Source of the DNA: Limnanthes douglasii subsp. nivea
Lineage: Eukaryota; Streptophyta; Magnoliopsida; Brassicales; Limnanthaceae
DNA length: 64,000 nt
Assembly: GCA_036936605.1 (NCBI GenBank)
Contig: JAUPFV010000002.1
Location: forward strand, 334,217,215-334,281,214
Direction of reading: 5' to 3'
Made by a program: the position numbers and the translations under genes. Positions 21,700 through 33,651 of this stretch are shown here, in pieces. How positions within the stretch are numbered: the first letter of the stretch is position 1; each line of letters opens with the position of its first letter. The notes below the pieces were generated by a model. That model was not told the origin of the DNA and ran no database searches. It worked only from the letters and a program-made list of their open reading frames with translations.

Positions 21700-22262
21700 C
21701 TCATACAAAGGGAAAATATCTACTCATATTTATCAAAGCCATGCTCTATTCATTGTCTTTGACAAAGATGATTTAAAAGACAATGTTGTGCCACGTGAAG
21801 ATGTTGTGGTAATAGGGGCATCTATTTGAGGTAATGATATACGAAGGAATTTAATTGATACAAACAGTTCGACCAACATATTGTTCCTATCAGCTTACAA
21901 GCAGATGACGAATCCTTCAGTTATCCAGTGTTCGAATAAGACCATAGTAGGGTTTATTTGAAGTACGACTTATGTAATTGGAGAAATTGAAGAAGAGATT
22001 TTATTAAGAAAATGGTCATTCAATAAATTGGCAAGAGTTTTGTTTGTGGTAATTGATTGTCCAACATCTTACAATGATATATTTGGTAGGTCTTAGCTAT
22101 CTAGAATGCATGTAGTAGCTTCTACTATCCATCAGTGTTTGAAATATATTATGGGAGAGAAAGTAGGCGTCGTCCGAAGTAGCCAAAAAATAGCCCATGA
22201 ATGTTATGTCTATGCTCTTGCATCAAAATCAATAGAAGCAGTGAAGATTAACAAAGAATAAC
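21700..22262 (+). pseudogene. Aspartic protease region of element A
   Basis: The frame around 21850-21890 reads LIDTNSSTNILF, the retroviral-type protease active-site block, in which the usual Gly after Asp-Thr/Ser is replaced by Asn. A later CPTSYNDIFGRS block corresponds to the second conserved region. At least three in-frame stops are present (for example after VVIGASI and in GRS*LSRM), so it is dead. Confidence 0.65.
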
Positions 22263-22429
22263 ATCAGTGGAGCCTTCTGCCAATCAAAACAATATAGGTG
22301 ATTTGAGGGAGGCTCCTAATGCAGTAATCTTAGTGGAAGAAGTAAAAATCCATTACTCGACATAAGGTAAAAGTGTTCTTGTGGGATCAAACTGCCTTTA
22401 GATGTAAAATAAAAATTGTTATCTTTTGT

Positions 22430-23580
22430 ATCTAATAATTTACACGTGTTTGCATGGTGTAATAAGGATGTAATTGGAGTACCATCTACGGTGACTAGTC
22501 ACAGATTATTTATTTGATCTGATGTTGGTCCTGTGGTGCAAAGAAGAAGATCTTTTTTCAAAAGAAAAATCCAAAGCGATTGTCCAGGAAGTAGATCGGT
22601 TGACCAAGATGGGGAATATCAAAGAGTCTCAATAACCCATTTGGACAGTTAATCCTATTTTGGTAAAAAAAAATGGAAATGGCATATGTGTATTGACTTC
22701 ACAGACCTCAACAGAGCCTGCCCTAAAGATCATTTTTTCAGTGCCCTTGATAGATCAGCTTGTGGACTCTACATCAGGGAATAAGTTGTTGTCTTTCATG
22801 GATGCTTTCTCTGGGTATAATCAAATACAAATGAATCATGATGATCAAGACCATACCACATTAATCACTGATAGAGGCTTACATTGTTACAAGGTAAAGC
22901 ATTTTGGGTTGAAGAATGCAGGGGCCACTTACCAACGTTTGGTGAATAACATTTTTGCTAATTAGATCGGAAGAAATATGGAAGTCTATATTGATGATAT
23001 GATGGTCAAGAGTCCTAGAGAAGAGGATCACATCTCTGATCTCTAGAAAACTTTCTCTAATTCAGAAGCAATCAATCTAAAATTAAATCTCGAGAAGTGC
23101 ACATTTAGTATCCGATCAGGTCAATTTTTAGGCTATATAATAAGTGAGAAATTGATTCAAGCTTACCCGGACCAGTTGAATGTATTGTTGGCTATGGATC
23201 CACCTAAGAATACTAAAGAAGTCCAAGGGTTAACTGGGAGATTAACAACCTTGAACTGATTTATTTCAAGATCATCAGACAAATGTGCTCAATTTTTCAA
23301 AGTCTTGAGAAATGCAAAAGATTTCAATTTGTCTCGTAATTGTGATCAATCTTTTCTTAAAATTAAGAGTTATTTATCTTCACCCAAGACATTGTCTAAA
23401 TATGTGGATGGAGAAAGACTTTATATGTACTTGGTTGTATCAGAGTATGTTGTAAGTGCAATTCTAGTACGGGAAGTTGATAATTACCCACATTCGGTTT
23501 ACTATACAAGCAAGAGTTCGTTGGAAGTTGAGAATGTGTATTTAAAATTGGAAAAAAGTTGGTTTTGGCATAGGTGATAG
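22430..23580 (+). pseudogene. Reverse transcriptase and first RNase H of element A
   Basis: The blocks are in the order of Ty3/gypsy RT: CIDFTDLNRACPKD (partly shifted), LLSFMDAFSGYNQIQM, HFGLKNAGATYQRLVN, then the catalytic VYIDDMMVKS at about 22985-23015, LNLEKCTF and GQFLGYI. The RNase H region with LYMYLVVSEYVVSAILVRE and VYYTSKSSLE follows. Several stops (for example TAG at 22963 and 23044) and small frameshifts break it. Confidence 0.85.
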
Positions 23581-23589
23581 ATGTTAGAA

Positions 23590-24350
23590 AGATGAGGCCC
23601 TACTTTCAATCACATTCAATCACAGTTCGAACCTCTTTTCCCCTAAAGAATATGCTATAAGATGCCAACATATCGAGAAGAATGACTAAGTGGGTAGTTG
23701 AGCTTGGAGATTATGACATAGATTTTGTGTTTCGAACCGCAGTCAGAGCTCAAGTTGTGGCTGATTTCTTAGTAGAATTCTATTTCTAAACGGCCTCGTG
23801 AAGGAGCAGAAGTTACTAAGTTTTAAAAAAAGTGTGGGTAGTCTGAACGGATGGTGGGTCTAGTACGATGGGCTGCGGAGCTCGAATTTTCTTAACTTCT
23901 CCTTATTGTGATACCATGTACCAAACTATATGTTTTAGCTTCAGAGTATCCATTAATGAGTCGAAATATGAAGCAGTCGTAGTTGGGTTAAATTAGCTCA
24001 TACACGCGGGGCTAAAAGAGTCCAATTAATAAATGATTCTCAATTGCTTATTCATCAGGCTCAAGGATAATCTGAAGCCAAGAAAGAACACTTGATAAAA
24101 TATTTAAATATGTTGAAGGAAGTCATCATTGATTTTAAAAACGTCAGATATGAGCATGTCCTTAGATCGAAAAATGCACTGGCATATTCCCTAGCCATTA
24201 TAGCCTACTCTGAAGCGTATCCCTGGATTTTTATGCTAGATTGTCTTTCTATAGATGCAACTACAAAAGGTAGAATTGAAGTTGGAGAAAATTTTCACAT
24301 ATCGGATGCACCCTCTAAAGACTAGAGGACTGAAAGCCAAGAGTTTATTA
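23590..24350 (+). pseudogene. Connection and second, archaeal-like RNase H of element A
   Basis: After the first RNase H a short connection (about 23640-23790) leads to a second RNase H-like domain. It has DGGSSTMGCGARIFLTSP (first catalytic Asp), SKYEAVVVGLN and NDSQLLIHQ (third acidic site), and a tail with HVLRSKNALAYSLA. A second RNase H of this type is characteristic of the Tat lineage. The frame stops at 24323-24325 shortly before element B interrupts A at 24355. Confidence 0.75.
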
Positions 24351-24355
24351 CTAAC

Positions 24356-24484
24356 TGTTAAGGAACTAACAAGTTCTGCCAAAGTAGTCTACTATGTTTT
24401 AGTCAAGAAATAGATCACTTTATTCATCAATAGGTTTTCCCTATTTATAATATACAGACGAGTGGGTAGTTACATTTGGTTACA
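24356..24484 (-). repeat. Truncated 3' LTR of element B
   Basis: Matches the first 129 bp of the LTR at 35855 with three substitutions, then stops. The break is followed by a repeat of ATCAATAGGTTTTCC, which is also found inside the LTR at 24426-24440. A slippage or deletion event at that microhomology probably removed the remaining LTR sequence of about 690 bp. Confidence 0.88.
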
Positions 24485-24888
24485 TCAATAGGTTTTCCTT
24501 GCAGTTACCTTTTGGCGACTTAGCTTCCTGACACAATTTTCAAATAGACAATGATGTCATAACTTACACGCGTTCGCGAAAACGTTCCATTACTCAAATT
24601 ACTTCCTCATTTATTTGAAAATACCATATTTCTTCAAGTGTTCTACTTTATTCTTCTTACAAAAACTTTATGCGAACTTATTCTCTGGCGTTCACTTCTT
24701 TTCTTCATCAACAACTTCTCAGGTAACACCCTTCTTCTTACTCTTTCGCTTATGTTGAATGTTGTAGATAACTCAATACTCAGGGTTTTAAAAACTTTAG
24801 TTGTAGAGGAGTCCCCAAAATCGCTTGCCCTTACCATCACAATCGTTCTGACTTATGTCCTTTCCTAATTGCAGTTTGTAGAAAAGCT

Positions 24889-27364
24889 ATGGCACCCAAA
24901 AAGTGAGTGAAGAGTAACTCAATGTGAACGATTTAGAAAACTATTTTTCTGAAATAGCTCATAGATACAGTAATTTAGATGATGAGGGAATCGCCAATCT
25001 AAAGGAAAGATGCAATATTCCTGATAACATAACCATTAGAGCTCCTGGTTTATGCGAGCATCCTTATCACACTCAGGAAACATAAACTTGCCTCTTCACC
25101 AATTTGTTCAGTTGGGGACTTAGATTACCCCTTCCTAAACTAATTCGTGGCTACTTTAGCATTCTGGGTATTTTCCCCACCCAGATGTCAGCAAAAGACT
25201 AGAGGCTGTTGCTCAGCATAGTCCTTAGTTTGCGCTTGTTAAACATCGAAATATGTTTATGAGACCTCCTATCGGGTACCGATGTAACCAAGCTATCCAA
25301 GACTCCTTTCTTCTATACCCATTTTAAAGAGATTAAGAAGATTGTAGAACTACCCAACTCTTATAGGAATTGAAAAAATTCTTTTGTCTTCGTTTCGGGT
25401 AATTGGGAACACAACACCCTTCCCTAAATCTTCAACTAGAACGTCAATGGAAGAAAACTTGTAAGCCTTGCTTTCATCTTGTATGGAAATATTAATTTGT
25501 TCGAACTGTTTGATCATACCCTTGTGCCTTCAAGTGAACTCTCAAACCAGGCTTGGTGGAAAGAAGGAAGACCAGACGATTACATAAACCCTCTGATCAG
25601 AGTTAGCAAGTTATCCTTTGAAACCTGGCAACAAGACCCCAAAAATCTGTTCACTCGATATAATTATCTACGATCAGGACTGTGGCCCATTCCTGAACTC
25701 ATCACATCAGAAAAAGAAGGAATCAAAATGGCAGACGGCTCTAAAGCTACCATGGACCGTCTCAAGATGATTTTAGAAAAGAAGCTCCGTGAGAAAAACA
25801 GTCCTGGTGTTTGGCTAGAAGTACCTTAAGTCACATGCAAAGCTGGCGAACCCGGGGATTCTGCCTCTGCCTCTGCTGCAGCTCTCTCCATTGATCAAGG
25901 TAATGCCGGCGGTAAGGAGAAAGAGAACTCTGTCGAGCAAAATGAAAAAGAAGCACCTCTTGTGCCTGCATCTGCTCAATCAACTAACCCTCGAGCAGAA
26001 AGAGAAAATGAAGATGAAGAAACTAACTCTGGTGGCCTCGACACAAGGAGGAATAAAAATCAAAAGGTAATTGAAGTTGTTCCTCTAACCACCAGAAGAT
26101 TTAACCTTTGAGATGAATAAGAAGATGGCGCTCAAGCCACCTCTAATGAAGAAGCGGGTCTTCTCAATCCATCAATAAGAGAAGTTGGTGAAGGACTAAA
26201 TCCTCATAGGGCTAAGGAGATAGTCGATCTGGTTTATTCTGAGGAGAATGTCCGTAAAGCTGAAAAAAGATACAGTGCTGCAACCTCCCACTCATGCGAC
26301 CTGAGTGCAACAACTAGCACCGAGCTCCTCTTTGGGAGTTCAAACTCCCTCTGTGGATAATACTGAAAGGACTATCCCTGCGATAAAGCTGTGGAGACCA
26401 ACCAACAAAGGGAACCTATAAGGGAGCACCCGAAAGTACAAGTTCCACGTCCTTCCTCGTACATGTTCGAGCAACTACGCAAGACACCTGATATTTCATA
26501 CTATGATAAGGTGTCCAACGCAGAGCTCTTACAAAAATAAACAGAGCTAGCGATCGAGGTATAACCTACTAACTTATACACTCCAAATTGTAGACTATAT
26601 ATGTATACTTACCTTCATTGTTGATTGTTCAGATGCAGCATAACTCCTTCATTTTGAGTTATCAGAATATGTCTCCTGCATATATAACTCAAATGGAGAT
26701 ATGGAAGCCTGAAGCTACATTTTTTGGCTCTTCCAAGTTCTGTACTACAGAAATCATCTGTTTGAGACATGCGTATTCCTCAACCCATGCTGTTAAACAC
26801 GAAGCATTGAATGCTAAAGCCCAGCTAGAGAAAACAGTTGCATCTCTACAGGAAACTGTGTCGTTCAAGGACCAATGATTCGCAGCTCTTTCTCATAACC
26901 TTAACATGGTGGTAAATCAGAATGAAAAATTGCTGAAGAGGAACTGCGATCTGCAAATATAGAATGTTAAACTGTTGGATAGGGCCAACCACCAGGCGAA
27001 CATGGTAGAGGAACAAGCAAATCGGATTGTTGCTCTGACTTCTAAGGTGAGCAAATTGACCAAGGAAATCAAAGAAGGGCGTTCTCATCTCGAGCAGGAA
27101 CAACACCAATGGCAAGAAAAGATAAACGCAGTTTTTGAGGAAAGGGAAACACAACTGTTCTTAGCTGCAACCGATATGATCGCCACATAGAACCAAAAAG
27201 CTGTTGCAGAATTAATGGCCCTGAATCCTTGTCTGAACATGAGCTCATTTGCTCACCTTTTACAGCCTGCTGCCCCGACCTCGACCGTGACCCTCAAAAA
27301 AAACACAGAAGCTAACACTATCGTGGATCCTTCCGAACTATTACCTCATAGTGGGTCTAAATAA
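24889..27364 (+). pseudogene. Antisense extra ORF (aORF) of element B, spliced, with coiled coil
   Basis: Opposite in strand to the gag-pol of its element. An ATG at 24889-24891 (MAPKK) is followed after a frameshift by LENYFSEIAHRYSNLDDEG. Next comes a domain with NLFSWGLRLPLPKLIRGYF, PTQMSAK and FVFVSGNWE, which resembles the putative gypsy-type transposon domain (PF04195-like). A GT-AG intron of 74 bp lies at 26559-26632. The second exon encodes a long coiled coil (KAQLEKTVASLQETVSFKDQ, then IVALTSKVSKLTKEIKEG) and ends at 27364. Several stops and frameshifts make it a pseudogene. The function of such ORFs in Tat-type elements is unknown. The region 24485-24888 before it is AT-rich and could hold its promoter. 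Confidence 0.75.
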
Positions 27365-27976
27365 TTTTCATGCTTATTTCTATTGAACTTTATTGTTGTC
27401 TTCTATTTTGGTTGTGTTAAACTTTTTGTACTGCTTGTAGTATCTGGACCCCATTATTTTGAATTGATGCATGCTTTTCTTTAATCATTATTCCAAAAGT
27501 ATGTTGATAAATGTAGACCATATGTGTGTTGAGTTATCCGAAGACTTTTTATAACCCCGAGCTCAGTATGGCTCATTGCGTAGCTTAGACAACATGTGTC
27601 ATGATAGCTTTTTTCGCGGAGAGATCCTATGGACTCTATTGCGTGGTCTTTTCAGATTTGGTCTTTGACCAATTCGCTAATATACCCAGTACAAAGTATA
27701 AGTACATTATGGTCATTGCGTAGCCCGTAGACGTGGTCAATTAGCCCGTTCGCGTTTATAGGCACTTAGTCTGGACTTAGTATGGTCCGTTGCGTAGCCT
27801 TACAAAAGCGTGGTCATTGACCCATTCGTTGGTTATAAAAGTGAAACTCACACATACATTTGGCGAAAAAAATAAATTATATTAAAAAAACTCAAAATCT
27901 TGTCCGTAGATGCCTCAGTAAAAAACCTCTCCGCGCCATCAGAGAGGAAAAAAAGCGCATCTTTACATCTTATACA
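27365..27976. repeat. Non-coding spacer with degenerate direct repeats between aORF and integrase of element B
   Basis: The words ATTGCGTAGC or GTTGCGTAGC recur at about 27575, 27717 and 27791, and GTGGTC...GACC/ATTCG words recur after them, in imperfect units of roughly 70-80 bp. It lies where the convergent transcripts of aORF and pol would end, so it may hold both terminators. No ORF is visible. Confidence 0.5.
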
Positions 27977-28071
27977 TTTTGGCGATACAATTTTAGGTGA
28001 TTAACATTCCAATGATGCTTGAGTGCTTGACCTTCTTGATCTGTTAATTTGTACGCGCCATGGTATCCTGC

Positions 28072-30462
28072 TAGAGCTGTTATTGGGCCTCCCAACCCGA
28101 TAACCCGCCCGAGACCGGTCCGATAAAATCCACCCGAGACCGGTCCGAATAATTTAAGGGGCGGGTTGGGGGCCAAAAATTTAGCCCGATTTTCTTACCG
28201 GTCTGGACCGGTCCGCCCGGTTACCAGACCGATATGGGATGTATATAAAAAAAATTCCCTAACCCAAACCCTAACACAGACTCGCAGACCTCTCTGGCTC
28301 TCTCTGTAACTCAGTAAGCTAGTAATGAAGAACAGGACCTCTCTCTTCACTTCAGTCTTCCCCTTGACCCCATCTATCGAAGTTCTGGTGATTTCCTACA
28401 ATCTCACCCCTAAACTCTTCCATTTTCTTCTTCATTAATCGTAGCCTCGAAATCCTGTCACTTTGTAAGGCAATTGTTATTTTTTGTTGTCCTATTTCTG
28501 GATTCAAAGTTTTGATTTTTAATAGCGAGTTCTTGTATATCCGAAGCTTTCGTATCTGGGTCAGTAAATCTATTGTGATTGGAAATGGTAAATCAATGGA
28601 TCTTGTCTGCAATACTAAAACTGTGTTAGAAAGATTGGCTCTTGATTCAGGTTCTTAGGTGTAGAGGTTTGGTTTAAATTTCTTATGTTATACGTTTATT
28701 TCCAGATAAAGTTTCGATTTTTAGCACATGTAAAGACTCATTAGTTCATCTGTTGATTGTATCGATTTTAATTTCATAGATGAAGGCAGTAGTAATCTAC
28801 CATGAATTTAGAAATGGAAGCTTGTGTGTGTTGTATGGATGATGTGAATAAGCAAGTCAATCTTTTTAACATAGCAGGATTCTGTCAATCAAACCAAGTG
28901 AAACTTTCAGTTCAGTGTAATTTTCAGAGGCTAATATAAGTTTTTCAGGTCCTTCTGTTGGTTCATGGTCATCATCTTTGGTTGATTCTATTTCTGCCTA
29001 CAATTAATGTTCAAGTTTATCTTACCTTAATGGCCTATGTTGTGCTTTGATTTGATTGTGTTTATTCAACTCTTTCAGTTTTTACATGCATAGAGAGAGT
29101 AGGTGTTTAGTTTTTCTTTATTTCGGAGTTTGAAGAGATATGAATAGTTCGAAATTTACAATGAGGAAAACTGAATTAGTATGAAATGTGATCACACTCA
29201 CATGAAAGAACTATGGCCATTTAGTCTTTTTAGTATTACTGGAGATTTTTATTTGCTGGCCTACTCTTTTTGATATTGCTGACATGAAAGAGAAAATCTG
29301 TGACTAAATTTTGACATGTCAATTTCTACATCTCTATTGCTTTTCAGGTTTCTCTAAGGGTTTTCTTCGGTGGCTTTTCTGTTTGCAAGCAGGTTATGCT
29401 TGATACGAGCAAAAGCCTTAATCACCAACATCAGTTTCAGGTAGTTTAGTTTTGTAGTAATTTATTCTTTACTATAACTTTTGTCTTAAGAAACTAACCT
29501 TTTGACATAATTATTGGAGATTTCATAATTTGCACTATAAATAATCATGGGTGTTGAGTATTCGTCACTAATAAAGTTGGGTAGGATATAGTGTAGGCCT
29601 AAGGCTGTTAAAGTTATAGGAAGTTAGGAATTCAAGAGTAAGGTTGATTTGGAGAGCTAATGCTACATATATTTCTAGTTTTAGTTGTGAAGAATTTGGT
29701 GCTCACTTAGTTTTGGAACTGCCTGTGAAATTTCTGACATCGCTTCTTACAGACATAATGGCAGAAGATGTAGCAAGTAACATGGCTGGATAGAAGATTT
29801 GGCTTGGTTTTGTTAAGTGAATGTAGTTATCACACATTGTCTTAAAACAACGTCTTTTGCCATATTATTTTGTTGATAATTTTGTTGATAATTTGAATTT
29901 GCCATCTCTACCTCACCTCATCTGAATTTATTTGTTTGCCATGATGAACCATTATCACGTGGGACACTATAACATGGACAAGAACACGCTCAAAACAAGT
30001 TATACCGTGGATGTAACAACATGTTTATGTGTTTGTTTATTGTTGGAATAATGATTTTGTCTTGTTTATTCTCTTGTTTATGTCTGTCATTTTTTACTTT
30101 CAAATGCAACTTATTATGTTTTATGTTTAACTGTAAGTGATGAGTAATTTAGTCTTTAGAATAAGCTTTGTTATTGGTTTATTTTCGGCTACTTTAAGTT
30201 TTAAAATAAAACTAGGTTTTTTTTGCCTATCGGTCCGGGCCATACCGGTCTATTAGCTTACCGGGTCGGTCTCGGGTCATAAAATTGGCTCCCTTGGCAT
30301 ATCGGTCCGGGCCAGACCGGTCTGTTACCTTACCGGGTCGATTTCGGGTCATCAAAACTGGCTCCCTTGGTTTTTCGGTCCGGGCTGGACCGACCCGATA
30401 GCTTAACGGGCCGATCTCGATCCAGTCGAAACCCGGTCCGACCCGACCCGGTAACAGCTCTA
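28072..30462. mobile_element. Element D: hAT-like non-autonomous DNA transposon inside the integrase of element B
   Basis: The ends are short inverted repeats: TAGAGCTGTTATTGGG on the left, and TAGAGCTGTTACCGGG on the right read on the opposite strand. They are flanked by TATCCTGC (28064-28071) and TGTCCTGC (30463-30470), an 8-bp duplication with one mismatch. Short TIRs beginning TAGAG and an 8-bp duplication fit the hAT superfamily. Both ends are GC-rich and full of CCGGTCCG-like words. The 1.9-kb interior is AT-rich and lacks a transposase, though a stretch from 28255 (AACCCTAACACAGACTCGC onward) looks like a promoter and leader, perhaps of the lost transposase or a captured gene. Confidence 0.87.
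30227..30430. repeat. Subterminal repeats of element D
   Basis: Three imperfect units of about 70 bp (starting near 30228, 30299 and 30373) contain TCGGTCCGGGCC, ACCGGTCTGTTA, TTACCGGGTCG and GGCTCCCTTGG. Such clustered GC-rich subterminal motifs are known transposase-binding regions in hAT elements. A related GC-rich block is present at the left end (28086-28235). Confidence 0.8.
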
Positions 30463-31839
30463 TGTCCTGCCGATATAACTGAGTACGAGCCTTCTCAATT
30501 CGGTCCTAACTTACCACCTGCGCCGCTACCAGAACCCTGAAACACATTTTTCAAGACCAAATCACCTTCCTTAAATGATCTTGGCTTCAACCGAGCATTG
30601 AAACGTCCTCTCATGAGACTTCGATAATGCTCTGCTCGAACCCTGGATTGGTCTTGTCTTTCGTCAATTAGATCCAGTGACGTTGACCTGGCTATAAGAT
30701 TTACTTCTTCCTCATAGTGCTGATCCTATGGCTCGGTACTATGACTTCCGCTGGGATAACTGCTTCAGCTCCGTATACCAAAGCAAAAGGTGTATCACCT
30801 GTTGTAGAACGCGGGATGGTCCTATAAGCCCATAGAACCTCTGCCAACTTGTCTGGCCATTTAACCTTGGCTCCTTCTAACTTTTTCTTTATCCCTTCTA
30901 ACAACGTTCTGTTGGTGACCTCTACCTGCCCGTTTACTTGAGGATAATAAAGGGTGGAAAAATGCTGGAGAATCTCATACCGTTTATAGAAGTTTGTAAG
31001 GACCGAATTTTGAAATGAGGCCCATTGTCTGTCATTAAATTTCATGGAATTCCATACCGAGTCAGAATTTCATTGTGTATAAAATCACGTACCTCTTGAG
31101 CTCGGGTTCTAAACAAAGCTTTAGCTTCCATCCATTTCGAAAAATAATCGACTGCCACAATGAGAAACTGTCGCTTGCTTGTGGCCATTGGCAGAGGTCC
31201 TACCAAATCTATCCCACATTTATCAAACGGACATGGGACATGAATATTCTGCATGGGCTCGCTCGGTTTATGATGCGTGTTTGAGTATTCTTGACACTTA
31301 TGACAGTGCAGGACGAGATTCTCAGCATCATTTGCTAGCTCAGGCTAATAATATCCAGCGAGCAGGAATTGTCGAATCAACGTTCGGTGTCCCCAATGAG
31401 CCTCTACTTCTCCCGAATGTAGCTCTTATAACACGGAATTAGCTTCAGTTCGATCAAGACAACGAAGCAGGGGTCTGGTTGAGCTTTTCTTATATAAAAT
31501 ATCATTAAGGACACAATACTTAGCCGCTCTGATTTGCAATGCACGAGCCTCACTCTTACCTTCGGAAAACGCTCCTTGATTAAGGTAATGGAGGTATGAA
31601 GTCTGCCAATCATCCTTGTTAATAGACGAGTCAACTGTAGCGACCGTTAAAATCAGCTCTTTCACAGGGAGTTGTTGGATCAAAAATTTTGGATGCTCTC
31701 CCGTAGTTGCTGCATTTGCCAAAATGTCAGCTGCCGAATTATCTCTTCGAGGGATCTGTTCATAAGAAACGTGAGTAAACTTGGACTCATATTCTTTGAG
31801 AATGTGCCATCTTGCTTAACGTCATAAAGGCCCCGTGCT

Positions 31840-32500
31840 TGATTTACCACCAAGTGAGAATCAGATCTGATTTGGATAGCTCAAGCTCCACGTATCAAAG
31901 CAAACTTCATACCACATAGGGCAGCTTCATATTCTGCAGTATTATTTGTAACCGGAAAATTGAAACGGACTGCCTGCTTAATCTCTTCTCCAGTAAGAGT
32001 TCTGACTACAATGCATGCACCTCCCCCTGTTGTTGAAGATGCACCATCTACTTCAATAATCCATTGATCAAGCCTGACTGTACGTACGTTGCCGTCCTCA
32101 TCATACTCTGCCCTTGACGAGCTCAACTTAGCTAAAACATCCGCAATTGTCTGTCCTTTTATAGCTACATGTGGCTCAAAACGAATGTTATATTCCCCCA
32201 GCTCTATGCTTTATTTGGTTAATCTACCAGAAATATCGGGCTTTTGCAGGACTGTTCGCAAATGATATGCAGTTCGCACCGTGATAACATGCCCTTGAAA
32301 ATATGTCCCCATTCTCCGAGTTGCAACAACCAAGCTTAATGCCAAATTTTCAAGGTTCGGACACCTTGTCTCAGCATCTGCCAACGTTTTACTTGTGTAA
32401 TACACGGGCTGTTGTTTCCCCTTTTGATCACGTACAAGAACCAAACTTACAGAGAATGACGATACTGCCAAGTACATAAACAACGGCTCTTTGGTGCAGG
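31840..32500 (-). pseudogene. Two RNase H regions of element B
   Basis: The first RNase H (about 32211-32483) shows FMYLAVSSFSVSLVLVRDQ and PVYYTSKTLADAETR. The second, archaeal-like one (about 31850-32126) shows WIIEVDGASSTTGGGACIVV with the first Asp, NNTAEYEAALCGMKFA with the Glu, and SDSHLVVNQARGL with the last Asp. Catalytic residues are preserved. Stops separate the domains (near 32212 and 31880). Confidence 0.83.
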
Positions 32501-32543
32501 GGCAGATAAAATCTCAAGAGACGTAAGATATTTCTTCATGTCA

Positions 32544-33619
32544 TCAAAGCATTGTCGCACTCCTCTGTCCATGCAAATTTCTTGGCACCCCACAATACTT
32601 CAAAAAAGGATGACTTTTATCTGAGGCTCGTGAGATGAACCTTGAAAGGGCTGCTAACCTTCCTGTGAGACATTGGACTTCCTTAACATTCCTTGGCGGT
32701 TCCATTTGGAAAATCGCACTTAATTGAACCAGATCGTCCTCAATGCCCTGTTGACTTACCATGTAGCCTAGGAATTTTCCCTTGGCCACACCAAAATAAC
32801 ATTTTTCTGGGTTAAGCTTTAGGTTATACTTGCGTAATAAATCAAAAACAACATGTAAAGTGCTAAGGTGTTGCTCATCTTCATGAGTTTTAATAAATAT
32901 GTCATCAATATACGCTTCCAAATGCTGTCTTAAATGATCCCGAAAAATGTGATTAACTAGTCTTTGATACGTTGATCCCGTATTCTTCAACCCAAAGGGC
33001 ATGACCGTATAACAAAAGAGGCCCCACTCGGTTTGAAAAGCTGTGCGCTCTTGATCAGACGGGTGCATGTGAATCTGATTATATCTCGAATACGCATCCA
33101 AATCGGTAAAATCCACACACATTCTCCATTACCCGCTCTTTTTTTAACTAAGACCGGATTAGCTATCCACACAGGATACCTTGCCTTTTGAATATGCTCC
33201 AATCGAGTGAGCTTAGTAACCTCTGCCAATATCGCAGCCTGCTTCTCAGCTGAAAATGCTCTTCGTTTCTGCCGCACTGGTTTAGCGCATGGATTGATAG
33301 CCAACTCATGACTTATAATTACAGGACTTACTCCTGAAATGTCAGCTGCCTCCCAAGAGAATACATCTAAGTTTTTAGCTAATAAATCCACAAATCGTAC
33401 CTTTGACTCTGAAGTCAGTTCATTCCCCAGGCATAGCACTCTATTAGCAGCTATGATCGTGTCCATTGTCGTAACATTCGTTGTGGGTGAATCCTCATTT
33501 TCGCGTGGATCATCCACTGGTTCTGGCGAGGTAAGACCTGTTACAGTTGGAACAATGTCCCCCCACCATTTAATTGTTATTGGATGGGTTTTGAAGGATC
33601 TAATGTGATCGCATAACAC
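32544..33619 (-). pseudogene. Reverse transcriptase of element B, with an internal deletion
   Basis: The upstream part (33619-33125) has the gypsy RT lead-in: FSWEAADISGVSPVIISHEL, AKPVRQKRRAF and YPVWIANPVLVKKRAGNGE. The second part has DAYSRYNQIHM, PFGLKNTGSTYQRLVNHIF, the catalytic YIDDIFIK, LNPEKCYFGV and GKFLGYMVS. Between DFTDL and DAYS about 30 residues are missing (in related elements NKACPKD through LLSFM), so RT carries a deletion of roughly 90 bp. The two halves are also in different frames near 33125. Confidence 0.87.
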
Positions 33620-33651
33620 GTTCGCGCGGTCCTCTGACTACCTCAGGTTAT

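Larger units (their letters stand above)
27970..31722 (-). pseudogene. Integrase of element B, interrupted by element D
   Basis: Read on minus from 31720: an HHCC finger region (HSGEVEAHWGHRTLIRQFLL, then CHKCQEY), the core with IDLVGPLP and VAVDYFSKWMEAK (first Asp), FNDRQWASFQN (second Asp) and NGQVEVTNRTLLEGIKKKL (catalytic Glu), then AVIPAEV and the C-terminal basic region to about 30480. The tail GAYKLTDQEG with NVNHLKLYRQNV lies at 27977-28071, beyond element D. Removing D and one 8-bp duplication joins the two parts in frame. A stop (TGA) lies near 30508 and others lie in the finger region (about 31430 and 31340), so the protein is not made. Confidence 0.88.
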
